The notes under the pieces are model-generated. The model was not told where the DNA came from. It saw only the letters and a list, made by a program, of their open reading frames with translations, and did no database searches. Shown piece after piece: positions 54,331 through 64,000 of a DNA stretch of 64,000 bases; the stretch's first letter is position 1; the number at the start of each line of letters is the position of its first letter. A program made the position numbers and the translations under genes. The DNA is from Taudactylus pleione (lineage: Eukaryota; Chordata; Amphibia; Anura; Myobatrachidae), in NCBI GenBank assembly GCA_031769625.1, contig JAUIMM010000017.1, positions 965,001 through 1,029,000 on the forward strand, written 5' to 3'.

Positions 54331-55518
54331 AGGCTATGCTACAACTGAACAATATAGATTATTTTGCAGAACCTTTATTCACAATTTATTTAAAAAAAAC
54401 AAACATGCAAAATAAGAGCAGCTAAAAGTAGCAGCATATCAACAGAACACTATCAGCAGATAGCAGCTTGTTATCTAGAGATCATGGACATCGGTTAGCT
54501 CACAAAATATAAATATATAATTATGATTTAGCTTTTATGGAACAGTAAAATCTGTCAATTTGGGCTTACCCATCGTTCTGATGCCCCATTGACATGTAGG
54601 CCCCAAAATTAAACTAACATGTATTCATGTATTTCATTTCGTTTATACCTTAAACATGACACTTGCCTAGGAGGCCACTTTTCCAACAGGTCAGTTGCTT
54701 ATATTTCTGCCCTACTAAAGTTGCCGAGTTAACTGTAAGTGCTCTTATTGAAATATCTAGGCGCAACTACAGCCCAGAAGTTTAGTGTTAGCTACCAATC
54801 CCGCAGAACGGGAGATCTGAAGGCTGAAGCGCATACCTCTGACTACAACATAGCGTGAGACAGGTGAAATGGTGCTCTGAGCACTTTTGTAATTGGAGCT
54901 CCAGCATGCCGGTTAAAAGACGTTCATGGGCACCAAAACAAAATCTGCTGTCAGCAGTCACTGCAGAGAGTGAATGATTTCTCTGTTGCTCTGGGACATC
55001 ATAATTCTTTCCCGTGAGTGCTTTCATCTACTGCTAAAGGATGGGGGAAAAGAAAGGAGAACAAATCAGTCCTGCACAATGATTTTAGGTCTTAGGTAAT
55101 GCGCAGCTGTTTCTCCAGGAGTTATACATATGCAGCAGAACTGATTATTTATGTTATGCCAGAACTCAATTTGCAATGTAAAAATGAAATTTAAATTGTT
55201 CATGGGAATTTAGCAAAAAGCTCATGCCAAGAGATATCCTCAGATTAAAGCCCATCCTGGTAAAGAGCTAGAAGCTCTTCAGTCAGCACATGCGTCAGCG
55301 GGAGCCGATGGAGAAAGATACAGAGGACCCTCTCTGAAAGTATCTGCTTTATGGCGGAGATGGCGTTAGTGGCTGGGGCCAATCTTGAGAATGCTTTGCT
55401 GTCCTCAGCTTGGTAAAACCAACTGCATAGCAGCTTTGTGGCCAGAAATGGAGGGACCACCAAATTAAAGTAAAGTGATTGCACTTTACTTTTACACATA
55501 GCATCTTGTTGTAGCACC
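54331..55518. other. Unassigned sequence
   Basis: No gene, array or element ends recognised. Confidence 0.4.
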
Positions 55519-55526
55519 TTTCCCTG

Positions 55527-56274
55527 CAGTGACGTGTGGTGAGGTCGATGACTGGGGAGGAACTGGCTGATTAACCCCCCCCCCGTATATATAAGAAAAG
55601 AAAACAGCGTAGGGTTCCCCTTATTTAACAGTAACCAGCACCAGGCTGAACCTTCCAGGGGGATAATGCCATAGCAGGGGGTACACTCAGTGTGGGGTCT
55701 CCCTGCCATCACATTAACCAACCCCAAGCTAGTCAGCCCAGTGCAGTTCATGGTATAATAATATTGTTCTTTACAGGTGGCCTACAGGTCCCAGCAAACC
55801 TGCCTCAACTTGGAGAACCACAAATGCCTACATGCCTGGACATTAAGGGCTCGCTGGCACCTGTAGTCCGCCTGTAAAGAAAATATAAAAAAAAAATTAC
55901 AAGAGACTTGATTGTTGAATAAAAGTTTATCATACAGCGTCTTCACCTGGGGGCGGCAGCCTTTAAGCTCTTTTACATGGCCACCACCTCCCCAGTGCTT
56001 CCGGCGTCTTCTGCTTCAGTGACAGGGGCGTGTTTTGTTGTGGGCTGAAAGCATGTCCCTGTCACTTTGCCCCGTCCCCTGCTTCCTATCTTTACTATAC
56101 TCAGCAGGAGGCACCGCTCTCAGCACATTTTACACTGTAAAATTAATAGAATAATATAAAGCAGGTACTTTTGACATAGAATATGTGTTATAAGTAACTT
56201 ATTTATATTATTTTAATCATTAATGACAGGGGAGGCTCTGCCTTTCCTGCCTCACCTGACATCGCACGCTGCTG
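55527..56274. mobile_element. CAGTGACGTGTGGTGAGG hAT-type element (748 bp)
   Basis: CAGTGACGTGTGGTGAGGTC ... CATCGCACGCTGCTG inside an exact 8-bp duplication TTTCCCTG (55519-55526, 56275-56282). Inside, GGTGGCCTACAGG...CCTGTAGTCCGCC forms a stem. No transposase. Confidence 0.88.
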
Positions 56275-56282
56275 TTTCCCTG

Positions 56283-56988
56283 CATGTCTTCACAGATACT
56301 TGCCGGCGGTACTTAATTTCTTATTGCCGCTATAAGAAGTGATACTTTTTGGGTCAAAAACACTATAATTAATAAATGGGTCAGAAGGAGAGAATAACCT
56401 CTATCACTGTGAAAACACTTTCCATTGCCGTTAATAGGTCTTTTCACCATTGAATTAATTGACCCCTAAATTCAGTCTCTCAAGAAAAGGAGAGAGGGAG
56501 ATATTCTGTGTGCGCTGCTTTCTTTCTGTGTCAGGTGCAGATTCCGGAGATTGTCTGACTAAAATACAAGAGAATCTATGTGCTGGAGTAACAGCCGCTG
56601 TCAAAGAATGAAAGATAGTGTCGGCTCTGGTGACACTTTGTCTGGTCTCAGATATGAGAATATGACAGGGCATGGTGTGAGACTGGTGTTTAATATAGAA
56701 ATTTGTCAGCTGAATATATCATAGGGCATAGGTTTTTCTGGAGCTCTTTGTGACATGTTCATTTCTGGAACTCTTTATAACGAGCATGGCAGTGAGAACC
56801 TCAACATACAGTATTCTATCAGCTATCGTATAAAAAAGTGTCAACATAAAAGGTGTTAAGTTACATAAATTTGAACTATGTAATTTTTCATATTGTGAGT
56901 CTCTTTTATTGTTTTGATGTTGTTGTGATACCATAAAGTACATGTTAAATTGTTAACTAACTGCTGTCATTACTGGTTTAATGGTAAG
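56283..56988. other. Unassigned AT-rich flank of Gypsy-2
   Basis: No gene recognised. Confidence 0.4.
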
Positions 56989-56993
56989 CTGTA

Positions 56994-57691
56994 TGTCACG
57001 ATCAGGGCTGAGAGGCTGCCAAGGTCGTGCGCTCTTCGGGCGCTCTGGCGCGGGGCTTCTGGCGGAAGTGCGGAGTCCTGGAGATACTATGCACTGGGCT
57101 CAGTGAGGCTCCGGAGGCTGAAGGCTTCCAAGGGGAGGCAGGTGAGAAGGGGTGAGACTGGCGGCGCTTCCACTCTGTAGACTGCTGGGCGCGGCCATCT
57201 TGGATTCAGGCCAGGTGACTGGTTGGGCCAATCCAGTCGCAGTTTGGCCTGAGAGTTCTAGCAGCCAATCCTGCACTACTTGTTGGTACTAAATAGCTTT
57301 CAAGAAGTCCTTTAGTTACCAGTGCAACGTCTATGCTGTGAGCCAGTGCAACAGCGTATGCTGTGAGCTAGTTCTCTGTGCTCCCATTGTTCCTTACGTA
57401 CCGCAGTTCCAGTGTGTTCCAGTGTATTCACCACTCGTATCAGTCCAGCTTCTAGTTTATAGCACGCTTTCGGAACCCACTTCCTGCTGGTTTTCCTGCC
57501 GGTCCTCTGAGTTACGCCAAGATCTCCACAGCTGGGCCTCACCCTACATATATCCACTGTATACCCTGACCTACGCCTTACCATTCATGAGTCATACCCC
57601 TCTAAAACCAGCTGCGTTTCAGTACCAAAAAGTGATCCTTCAATCACCATCTAACTCCACTACGGGTCCAAGTTCACATCAAGCCATGACA
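56994..57691 (+). repeat. Gypsy-2 5' LTR
   Basis: TGTCACGATCAGGGC ... AAGCCATGACA. Aligns along its length with 62415-63106, with many substitutions and small indels. Confidence 0.93.
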
Positions 57692-58610
57692 GTTTGCACT
57701 GGCCGTATGGATTCGGCTAGTGGACAGGATTTGAGGGCTGACCTGCTCCAAGGTATCGCCAGCCACTTAGAGGGACTAGAGGCTTCCTACAGGAAATGTC
57801 TATTCGTCAGGACACCTTGCAAGCTTCCCTGGTCACGGTAAATATGCCTGCCGCCACGAACCAGCCACCGGCTCCAGCCGTCTCCGCTCCATTCGCACCA
57901 TCCCATCTGCACCTTCTGACGCCCAACAAATTTGATGGGAATCCTAAGTTGTGCCGAGCTTTCCTCAATCAGTGCGACGTCCACTTTACGCTACAGCCTA
58001 TGAACTTTCCATCCCCTAAGTCGAAAGTGGCCTATATCATATCTCTTCTGTCCGGCGCTGCCCTAGATTGGGTTTCACCACTCTGGGAGAGGTCTTATCC
58101 ATTGTTGGACAATTACTCCGATTTCCTTACATCCTTCCAGAGGATTTAAGACGAACCTGGGAGAACTACGTCGGCAGCTGCCGAGATCCTGCGTCTTCGT
58201 CAAGGGAATCGCCCGGTCAGCCAGTATATCATCCAGTTCCAGATGCTGGCATCGGAGTTAAAATGGAATGAGGAGGCCCAGATCTCCGCCTTCTGGAGTG
58301 GGCTGTCTGATTGGATAAAAGATTACCTCGCCACACGAGATCTCTCTGCTAGTCTCAATGACCTTATCTCTCTCTGCCGCTCTCTACGGTATCGAGAATG
58401 GAAAAGTGAAAAATGTAGAGGTGATCGTTTCAGATTCTGGCCTACCAGTACTCCAGCCGTCCTCTTGCCTGAACCGATAGGCAACGAACCCATGCAGGTT
58501 AACCGGGCTCATCTCTCTATTGAGGAACGACAAAGGCACTGACGAGAGAACCTTTATATGTACTGTGGAGAGACAGGTCATCTAGTCGCTGCCTGTTCTC
58601 GTCATCGGGG
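57692..58610 (+). pseudogene. Gypsy-2 gag
   Basis: Starts with MDSASGQDLRADLLQGIAS; after a frameshift it continues with LTPNKFDGNPKLCRAFLNQC and SLLSGAALDWVSPLWE, the conserved Retrotrans_gag region. Later come FQMLASELKWNEEAQISAFW and a nucleocapsid knuckle at about 58552-58600 (MYCGETGHLVAACS). In that knuckle the first Cys of CX2C is Tyr. Stops occur near 58148 and 58540. Confidence 0.92.
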
Positions 58611-59070
58611 AAACTTCCGCTCCTAACTGGTACCGGAGACACCAGGTTGGGAGTTATGTCCTTGTCTCCTTCGAAGACTGAATCTACCTTGTCCATCACT
58701 TTGGAATTATTACACGGTCCTAAAATTGTTCTCGCTCTCCTTGATTCAGGGGCTGCTGAGAACTTCATCACTGCTGAGCTCGTACGCAAATTTCTGATTC
58801 TTGTATCCTCCCTTGATTATACAGTCACCTTGTCTGCAGTGGATGGTACTCAAATTACCAATGGAATCGTATTTCTACGTATTCGACCTGTACAGGTTCG
58901 TGTGGGGGCTCTCCACATGGAAACAATCCAATTTTTAGTCATTCCCAAAGCCTCTCATGGATACCCCTGGTTATGCAAGTATACTCCCAATATTGATTGG
59001 AGTTCCATGCAAATCTTATCTTGGGGAGAAGCTTGTCACGTATCCTGCCTTCCTCAAAATTAAGCCTATT
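58611..59070 (+). pseudogene. Gypsy-2 aspartic protease
   Basis: LALLDSGAAENFI at about 58730-58770 holds the DSG catalytic motif, followed by the flap-like VRVGALHMETIQFLVIPKA region. A frameshift near 58965 breaks the connection to the next conserved block. Confidence 0.9.
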
Positions 59071-59987
59071 AAAGAGATTTCCATAGCAACAACCACGCAG
59101 ATACCTAGCCAGTATCTTTCTTGCAGTGACGTCTTCTGTAAAGTAGGAGCCGATACCCTGCCTCCACATCGGGAGTGGGACTGCCCCATTGACTTGATCC
59201 CCAGCAAAACCCCTCCACGAGGTTGTACCTACCCACTGTCCCTACCTGAGACCAAGCCCATGTCGGCATACATTCAGGAAAACCTTCAAAAAGGATTTAT
59301 TTGACCTTCTTCCTCTCTGGCCGTTGCAGGCTTCTTTTTTGTGTCTAAAAAAGATGGAGGTCTGTGCCCTTGCATCAATTACAGGGGCTTAAATGACATC
59401 ACTATCAAGAACTGATATCCGATACCCCTCATTATTGAGCTTTTCGATCGAGTGAAGGGAGCAACGATATTCACCAAATTGGATTTAAGAGGGGCATATA
59501 ACCTCATTAGGATACGTTCCAGTGATGAGTGGAAGACCGCCTTCAACACACGGGACGGTCATTTAGAATACCTAGTGATGCTCTTCAGTCTCTGCAATGC
59601 CCCTGCTGTTTTCCAAAATTTTGTGAATTAAATCTTCCGGGATTTATTGTACGTTGCAGTAGTGGTCTATCTGGATGACATCCTGATATTCTCCTCCTGT
59701 ATTGACAAACATCGGTCTCAAGTCAAGGAGGTCCCGACTCGTCTACTTAAGAATCACTTATACAGTAATGCAGAGAAATGTGTGTTGGAGGTAACCTCCG
59801 TTCCATTTTTAGGATACATCATCTCAGGTTCCGGTCTTGAAATGGACCCCAAAAAGGTATAGGCGATCTTGGACTGGTCTCGCCCTAATTCACTAAAGGA
59901 GGTACAAAGGTTTTTAGGCTTTTGCTAATTATTACCGAAGATTCATCAAAGGGTTCTCCATCCTCATGGCATCCATTTCCGCATTGA
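59071..59987 (+). pseudogene. Gypsy-2 reverse transcriptase
   Basis: Recognisable RT blocks: [54 protein letters not shown] (first catalytic Asp), [13 protein letters not shown], and VYLDDILIFSS with the catalytic YLDD at 59668-59679. Stops follow KGFI (59302), IKN (59416), FVN (59630) and KKV (59861). A one-base insertion near 59925 shifts the frame in the thumb. The domain ends at the MITE insertion. Confidence 0.94.
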
Positions 59988-60536
59988 GGGGGTCATTCAG
60001 ACCCGCTCGCGAGCGCAGGACGCTCGCAAGTGGGTCGATGTTCCCCCACTGCGCATGCGCACGACGGAGGGAGCTCCGTCATGCGCATGCGTAAGACCCG
60101 GACAACGACAGCCAAGCTGTCGCTCCGGGTCTCGCACCAAAGGGGCCGTGCTGTCGATGGTGACTGACAGCACGTCCCCTTTGGTGGGCGTGCCTGGGGC
60201 GTGGCTGCCAGATGGAGGTGTTCCCATGGGAATGCCTACCGTCTGAAGCTGACCCCACTGACATCACTAGTGATATCAGTGGGAGTGATTTTGGCTCTGA
60301 TAGAGCCAAAAACACTCCAGGGCTTGCGGCAGCGAGACCCTACCGCAGGGTCTCCGTCGCAAGCCCAATGGTCATGATGGTCTTGACCATCGCGACCATC
60401 ATCATGGACGCTCGCATAAGCTGTGGGTGGTAACCCACAGCTATGCGAGCGTCCAGGAGGACGCTCCAATTTTACTAAGATGGCCCTGATTCAGAGAGAG
60501 CGCTCTGGTCAGAGCGTCCGGCTCTGAATCAGGGCC
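59988..60536 (+). mobile_element. Hairpin-chain MITE inside Gypsy-2 pol (549 bp)
   Basis: GGGGGTCATTCAGACCC ... GGCTCTGAATCAGGGCC between exact TGA triplets (59985-59987, 60537-60539). Removing the element and one TGA leaves the two pol flanks in one reading frame, which fixes the element boundaries independently. Confidence 0.96.
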
Positions 60537-60539
60537 TGA

Positions 60540-61215
60540 CTCACAAGGGAGCGCATCCTTCTCAGTGGCCTCCCGAGGCTAAAACTGCCTTTCAAATTTT
60601 AAAACAAGCTTTCATTTCTGCCCCTGTGCTGAGACAACCTGATGTCAACAACCCATTTTTTCTAGAGGTGGACGCCTTCTCCAAAGCGGTGGGAGCAGTA
60701 CTCTCGCAGAAGTTTGAGGATAATAAGTTCCATCCCTGTGGGTTCTTCTCTAAGAAGTTTTCTCTGGCTGAAAGAAATTACCCCATTGGAGAAAAGGAGT
60801 TGTTGGTGGTTAAATTAGCCTTTGAGGAATGGCGATATCTCCTCGAAGGGTCTACATTCCCCATCATCGTTTATACAGATCATCGAAATCTTCTATTTCT
60901 GAAAAATATCCAGTGCCTTAGTCCCCATCTGGCCCGTTGGGCGATATTCTTCTCCCGCTTTAACTTTACTTTAATCTGCCGTCCTGGTTCGCTGAACCAA
61001 AAAGCAGATGCACTCTCCTGTTCATTCTCCTCTGAGGCATCTACTGAGAATCATAAAGAAACTCCAGTCCTTGAGTCCAGAGTATTTACTACCACTCATA
61101 TTCGACCCCCTCCTGGGAAAACCTTTGTGACCCCAGAGCTGCGTAAACAACTATTGACTTGGGCTCATTCCTCTTGCTTTTCTGGACACACTCATATTGG
61201 TGGCCCGCCATGAGG
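60540..61215 (+). pseudogene. Gypsy-2 RNase H and linker
   Basis: FLEVDAFSKAVGAVLSQ (RNase H start with its Asp), KKFSLAERNYPIGEKELL (catalytic Glu region) and IVYTDHRNLLFL (Asp) are in one long open frame of 195 codons, so this part is the best preserved. Ends at a TGA just inside the integrase zinc-binding domain near 61213. Confidence 0.93.
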
Positions 61216-61932
61216 ACTGAAATTGCAGAATTTATTTCCTCCTGCACACAGTGCGCTCAACATATAACATCCAGACAAGCCCCAGCTGGTACCCTACTTC
61301 CCCTGTCTATGCCAACCCATCCCTGGACACATCTATGCATGGATTTTGTGACTGACTTACCTGGCTCCAATAGGTTCACTACCATCTGGGTAGTGGTAGA
61401 TCAGTTTTCAAAAATGGTACACTTTATTCCCCTCAGAAAACTACCATCCACTTCCAAGTTGGCTCAATTGTATGTCATCAATATATTCCACCTTCACGGA
61501 CTCCTGACTGAAATTATCTCTGATTGGGGAGTACAGTTCGTAGCAAAATTCTGGAGAGCCCTATGTTCCATTTTACAAATCAAACTAAAATTCTCCATGG
61601 CTTATCACCCTCAATCCAATGGATCTACGGAGAGGGTAACCCAAGATCTGTAGACCTTCTTATGGATCCACATGTCCTCATCTCAAGACAACTGGGTGGA
61701 CACACTACCCTGGGCAGAGTTTGCTCACAATAGCTCTTATCATTCATCCATGGGTCAAACCCCATTCTTCATAGTTTTTGGTATTTATCCCAGACTACCG
61801 GAATTCAGAGAACTGCCAGTTTTTGATGTACCAGCGGTAACTTCTACACTACAGAGTTTTTCACAAATCTGGACTCAAGTTCAATCTTCCTTACAGAAAG
61901 CCTCTGATCGATACAAAGTAGGGGCTGACTAA
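61150..61932 (+). pseudogene. Gypsy-2 integrase
   Basis: Zinc-binding HHCC region with GHTHIGG and SSCTQCAQHI, then the DDE core: MDFVTDLPGSN (first Asp), LLTEIISDWGVQFVAKFW (second Asp; the usual SDRG reads SDWG) and HPQSNGSTERVTQDL (Glu). Stops follow TQDL (61651) and GAD (61930). Confidence 0.94.
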
Positions 61933-61944
61933 AAGAGAAGAGCG

Positions 61945-62414
61945 GTGCCCAACCTGAAGGAGGTCGATCTAGTATGGCTACCCACTCGTAATCTTCGCCT
62001 CAAAGTTCCGTCTATGAAGTTTGCACCTTGCTTCATTGGTCCATTTCCCATCATTCAAGTGATTAATCCGGTAGCCTACAAACTGAAACTTCCATCCTAC
62101 CTAAAAATACCAAACTCCTTCCACATATACCTGTTAAAACCCCTTGTCCTGAATCACTTCCGCAAAGTCCTGCCACGTTTTCCCAAGGTCCTTACTGAGA
62201 GAGGCGTAGAGTTTGAGGTCAGACAAATCCTGGACTCTCATTTTCGCTATGGTCAACTTCAATACTTGCTGGATTGGAGAGGTTATAGGCCCGAAGAGCG
62301 ATGCTGGGTGAAAGCAGAGGATGTCCATGCTCCTCGATTGGAACTTAAATTTCACTCAGAGAATCCAGAGAAACCCAAGAAGTGTCCAGAGGCCACCCTT
62401 AAAGGAGGGGGTAC
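61945..62414 (+). pseudogene. Gypsy-2 integrase C-terminus with chromodomain; polypurine tract at end
   Basis: VDLVWLPTRNLRLK and FAPCFIGPFPIIQVINPVAY are the GPY/F-like module. FEVRQILDSHFRYGQLQYLL and DWRGYRPEERCWVKAEDV form a chromodomain with its aromatic residues, a module that targets integration to chromatin marks in chromoviruses. AAAGGAGGGGG just before 62415 is the polypurine tract. Confidence 0.92.
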
Positions 62415-63106
62415 TGTCACGATCAGTGCTGATAGGCTGCCGAGGTTGAGGTCCTTACCTCTCTGGGCGCTCTGGCGAGCGGCTTCAAGTGGAGGTACGG
62501 GGTCTTGGAGAACGGTGCTGGACACAGTGAGGCTCTGGAGGCTGAAGGCTTCCCTCTGGAGGCAGGTGAGAAGGGGTGAGACTGGCGGTGCTTCCACACT
62601 GTAGACTGCTGGGCCAGGCCATCTTGGATTCAGGCCAGGTGACTGGTTGGGCCAATCTGGTCGCAGTTTGGCCTGAGAGTTCTAGCAGCCAATCCTGCAC
62701 TACCAGTTGCTACTAAAGGGCTGTCAGGAAGTCCTTTAGTTGCCAGTGCAGTGTCTATCACAGCGTATGCTGTGAGCTACTTCTCTGTGCTCCCATTGCT
62801 CCTTATGTACTGCAGTTCCAGTGTGTTCCAGTGTATTCACCACTCTGTCTCGTATCAGTCCAGCTCCTAGTTGCTAGCACACTTTCGGAACCCACTTCCT
62901 GCTGGTTTTCCTGCTGGTCCTCTGAGTTCCGTCAAGATCTCCACAGCTGTGCCTTGCCCTACGTAAATCCACTGTATACCCTGACCTACGCCTTACCATT
63001 CATGAGTCATACCCCTCTAAGACCGGCTGCGTTCCAGTACCAAAAAGCGATCCTTCAATCACCATCCGACTCCACTCCAGGTCCAAGTTCACGTCAAGCT
63101 GTGATA
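62415..63106 (+). repeat. Gypsy-2 3' LTR
   Basis: TGTCACGATCAGTGC ... CAAGCTGTGATA; final CA changed to TA. Confidence 0.93.
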
Positions 63107-63119
63107 CCGTAGACATAGT

Positions 63120-63780
63120 GGGCCTGATTGAAAGGCGCACGCACTGCCTATGATGGCTGTGTCTTTTGGGGTGCCGTGGCGCCGATTATATGCAAAAGCT
63201 AGTTTCACCCTTCCCCTTGTGTGCTAGCATGCGCCGGAATGTGCAAGCTCTGAGACACTCACTTTCATAGCCCGGGCGCCGGTGGTTCTAAACAATCCAC
63301 CATCGGTGCACCATTGTGTGCATCATCGATATTTGCACCAGCTCTATGGCAAGTGCAGTGTTTCCGCCTGTACATGGCTTCTGTGGCTGCGGGTCTGAGT
63401 ATGAGAATGTAGCAGTTTTCGCTGACACACCCAGAGGCACCAAGAGGGTGGGGGAGTGGGTATAAATTACCCGGGCTTGCTGCAAGGGCCCGGCATCACT
63501 CCCCCTCCCTCTTAAGTCACAGCTGGGCTGCACTGGGAGACTGCTCGTGGGGGGAGCGATCACGCTGATCGCACCCCCCATTGGCTGTGTGCTGGGCTGA
63601 GGGACACACAGCGTCCCCCTCCCCAGCACGTAGGAGAGGCGTGGCCACGCCCCCTGTCATCTGGGCCCGGCGCTGCTCTCGTCGGCCCTGGACACACCCA
63701 TTGATTTGTTTGTATGCTTGTAAATGCATTCATAAGGACACTGAAGCATGGGTAACCACTGCTATGCTTGTTTAGTTGGC
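63120..63780 (+). mobile_element. GGGCCTGATTgAAAG MITE (related to 34334/39642)
   Basis: GGGCCTGATTGAAAGGCGCA at the left; shares GCTAGCATGCGCCGGAATGT with the split copy at 34446/39642. Right boundary uncertain. Interrupted by a hAT MITE. Confidence 0.6.
63432..63690. mobile_element. CAGAGGCACCAAGAG hAT MITE
   Basis: CAGAGGCACCAAGAGGGTG ... GCTCTCGTCGGCCCTG inside an exact 8-bp duplication GACACACC (63424-63431, 63691-63698). Sister of 52389. Confidence 0.93.
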
Positions 63781-63916
63781 CATTTACAAACTATAGACAC
63801 ACTGTACACCAGACTACACCCACTTCCCAGCATTCCCCATTTTTCTATGGAACGTCACCGGAGATTTAGGCTTTCACATACAAGGGAGTGTCTACACACA
63901 TTAAGCATATTTAATG

Positions 63917-64000
63917 CATACTTGCCTACTTTTGAAAAATAGTTTCAGGTAGATTAAAGTCAGTGCTTTCGAGGAGGTGTACCATGCTCTGCCCAAATGA
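63917..64000. mobile_element. CATACTTGCCTAC MITE, cut by window end
   Basis: Starts CATACTTGCCTACTTTTG, the terminus of the 40830 family; the rest lies outside the window. Confidence 0.6.

Larger units (their letters stand above)
56994..63106 (+). mobile_element. LTR/Gypsy-2 chromovirus-type retrotransposon, full length but dead
   Basis: LTRs of about 0.7 kb (56994-57691, 62415-63106) are flanked by CTGTA (56989-56993) and CCGTA (63107-63111), a 5-bp duplication with one mismatch. Between them lie gag with a knuckle, protease, RT, RNase H, integrase and a C-terminal chromodomain in canonical Gypsy order on the plus strand. Multiple stops, frameshifts and a 549-bp MITE disable it. A C-terminal chromodomain places it among chromoviruses. 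Confidence 0.95.

Noticed and set aside
54788..55751. Minus-strand ORFs of 79 and 168 codons as host exons
   Set aside because: No domain, no similarity I recognise, and the longer one overlaps the hAT-type element at 55527; no splice-site or conservation support from one sequence.
1..64000. tRNA, rRNA or other structured RNA genes
   Set aside because: No A-box/B-box pair, cloverleaf or rRNA segment was recognised by eye; a tRNAscan-type search would be needed to exclude diverged ones.

Overview
This 64 kb window looks like intergenic DNA from a large, transposon-rich vertebrate genome, most likely an amphibian and probably a frog. The guess rests on the mixture seen: hAT elements, Tc1/mariner, MITEs with 3-bp target duplications, a chromodomain Gypsy element, a second Gypsy with a long protease-RT linker, and remnants of Ty1/copia, all decayed. 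I see no host protein-coding exon, tRNA or rRNA gene. Every protein similarity I recognise belongs to a transposable element, and each is broken by stops or frameshifts.

Layout. 1-1.87 kb: decayed copia (gag, protease, minus strand). 2-3.8 kb: two MITEs with TTAGGG-like cores and LINE-like tails. 4.1-8.7 kb: hAT-1 with a dead BED-finger transposase. 8.8-10.8 kb: several MITEs. 11.1-15.25 kb: hAT-2, with an exact 8-bp target duplication and eight near-identical 160-bp repeats. 15.7-17.7 kb: nested MITEs. 17.9-29.8 kb: a second copia remnant holding Tc1-a. Tc1-a holds an LTR/Gypsy (19.1-26.2 kb, itself holding a MITE) and Tc1-b (26.6-29.6 kb, itself holding hAT-4). 29.9-33.7 kb: non-autonomous hAT-5 packed with further MITEs. 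34.4-38.5 kb: hAT-3 with an inverted coding core, and another hAT-like element inserted in its target duplication (38.5-39.6 kb). 40-56 kb: MITEs, minisatellites and long plain stretches. 57-63.1 kb: chromodomain LTR/Gypsy with both LTRs and an inserted MITE.

The most unusual signal is a group of non-autonomous elements whose bodies are chains of many different back-to-back hairpins. One family (about 550 bp, 3-bp target duplication) has four full and two partial copies here and contains eleven successive hairpins. The same architecture appears in at least four unrelated-looking elements in the window. Exact target duplications (8 bp for hAT types, 3 bp for Harbinger-like MITEs, 5 bp for LTR elements, TA for Tc1) let the insertion order be read directly.
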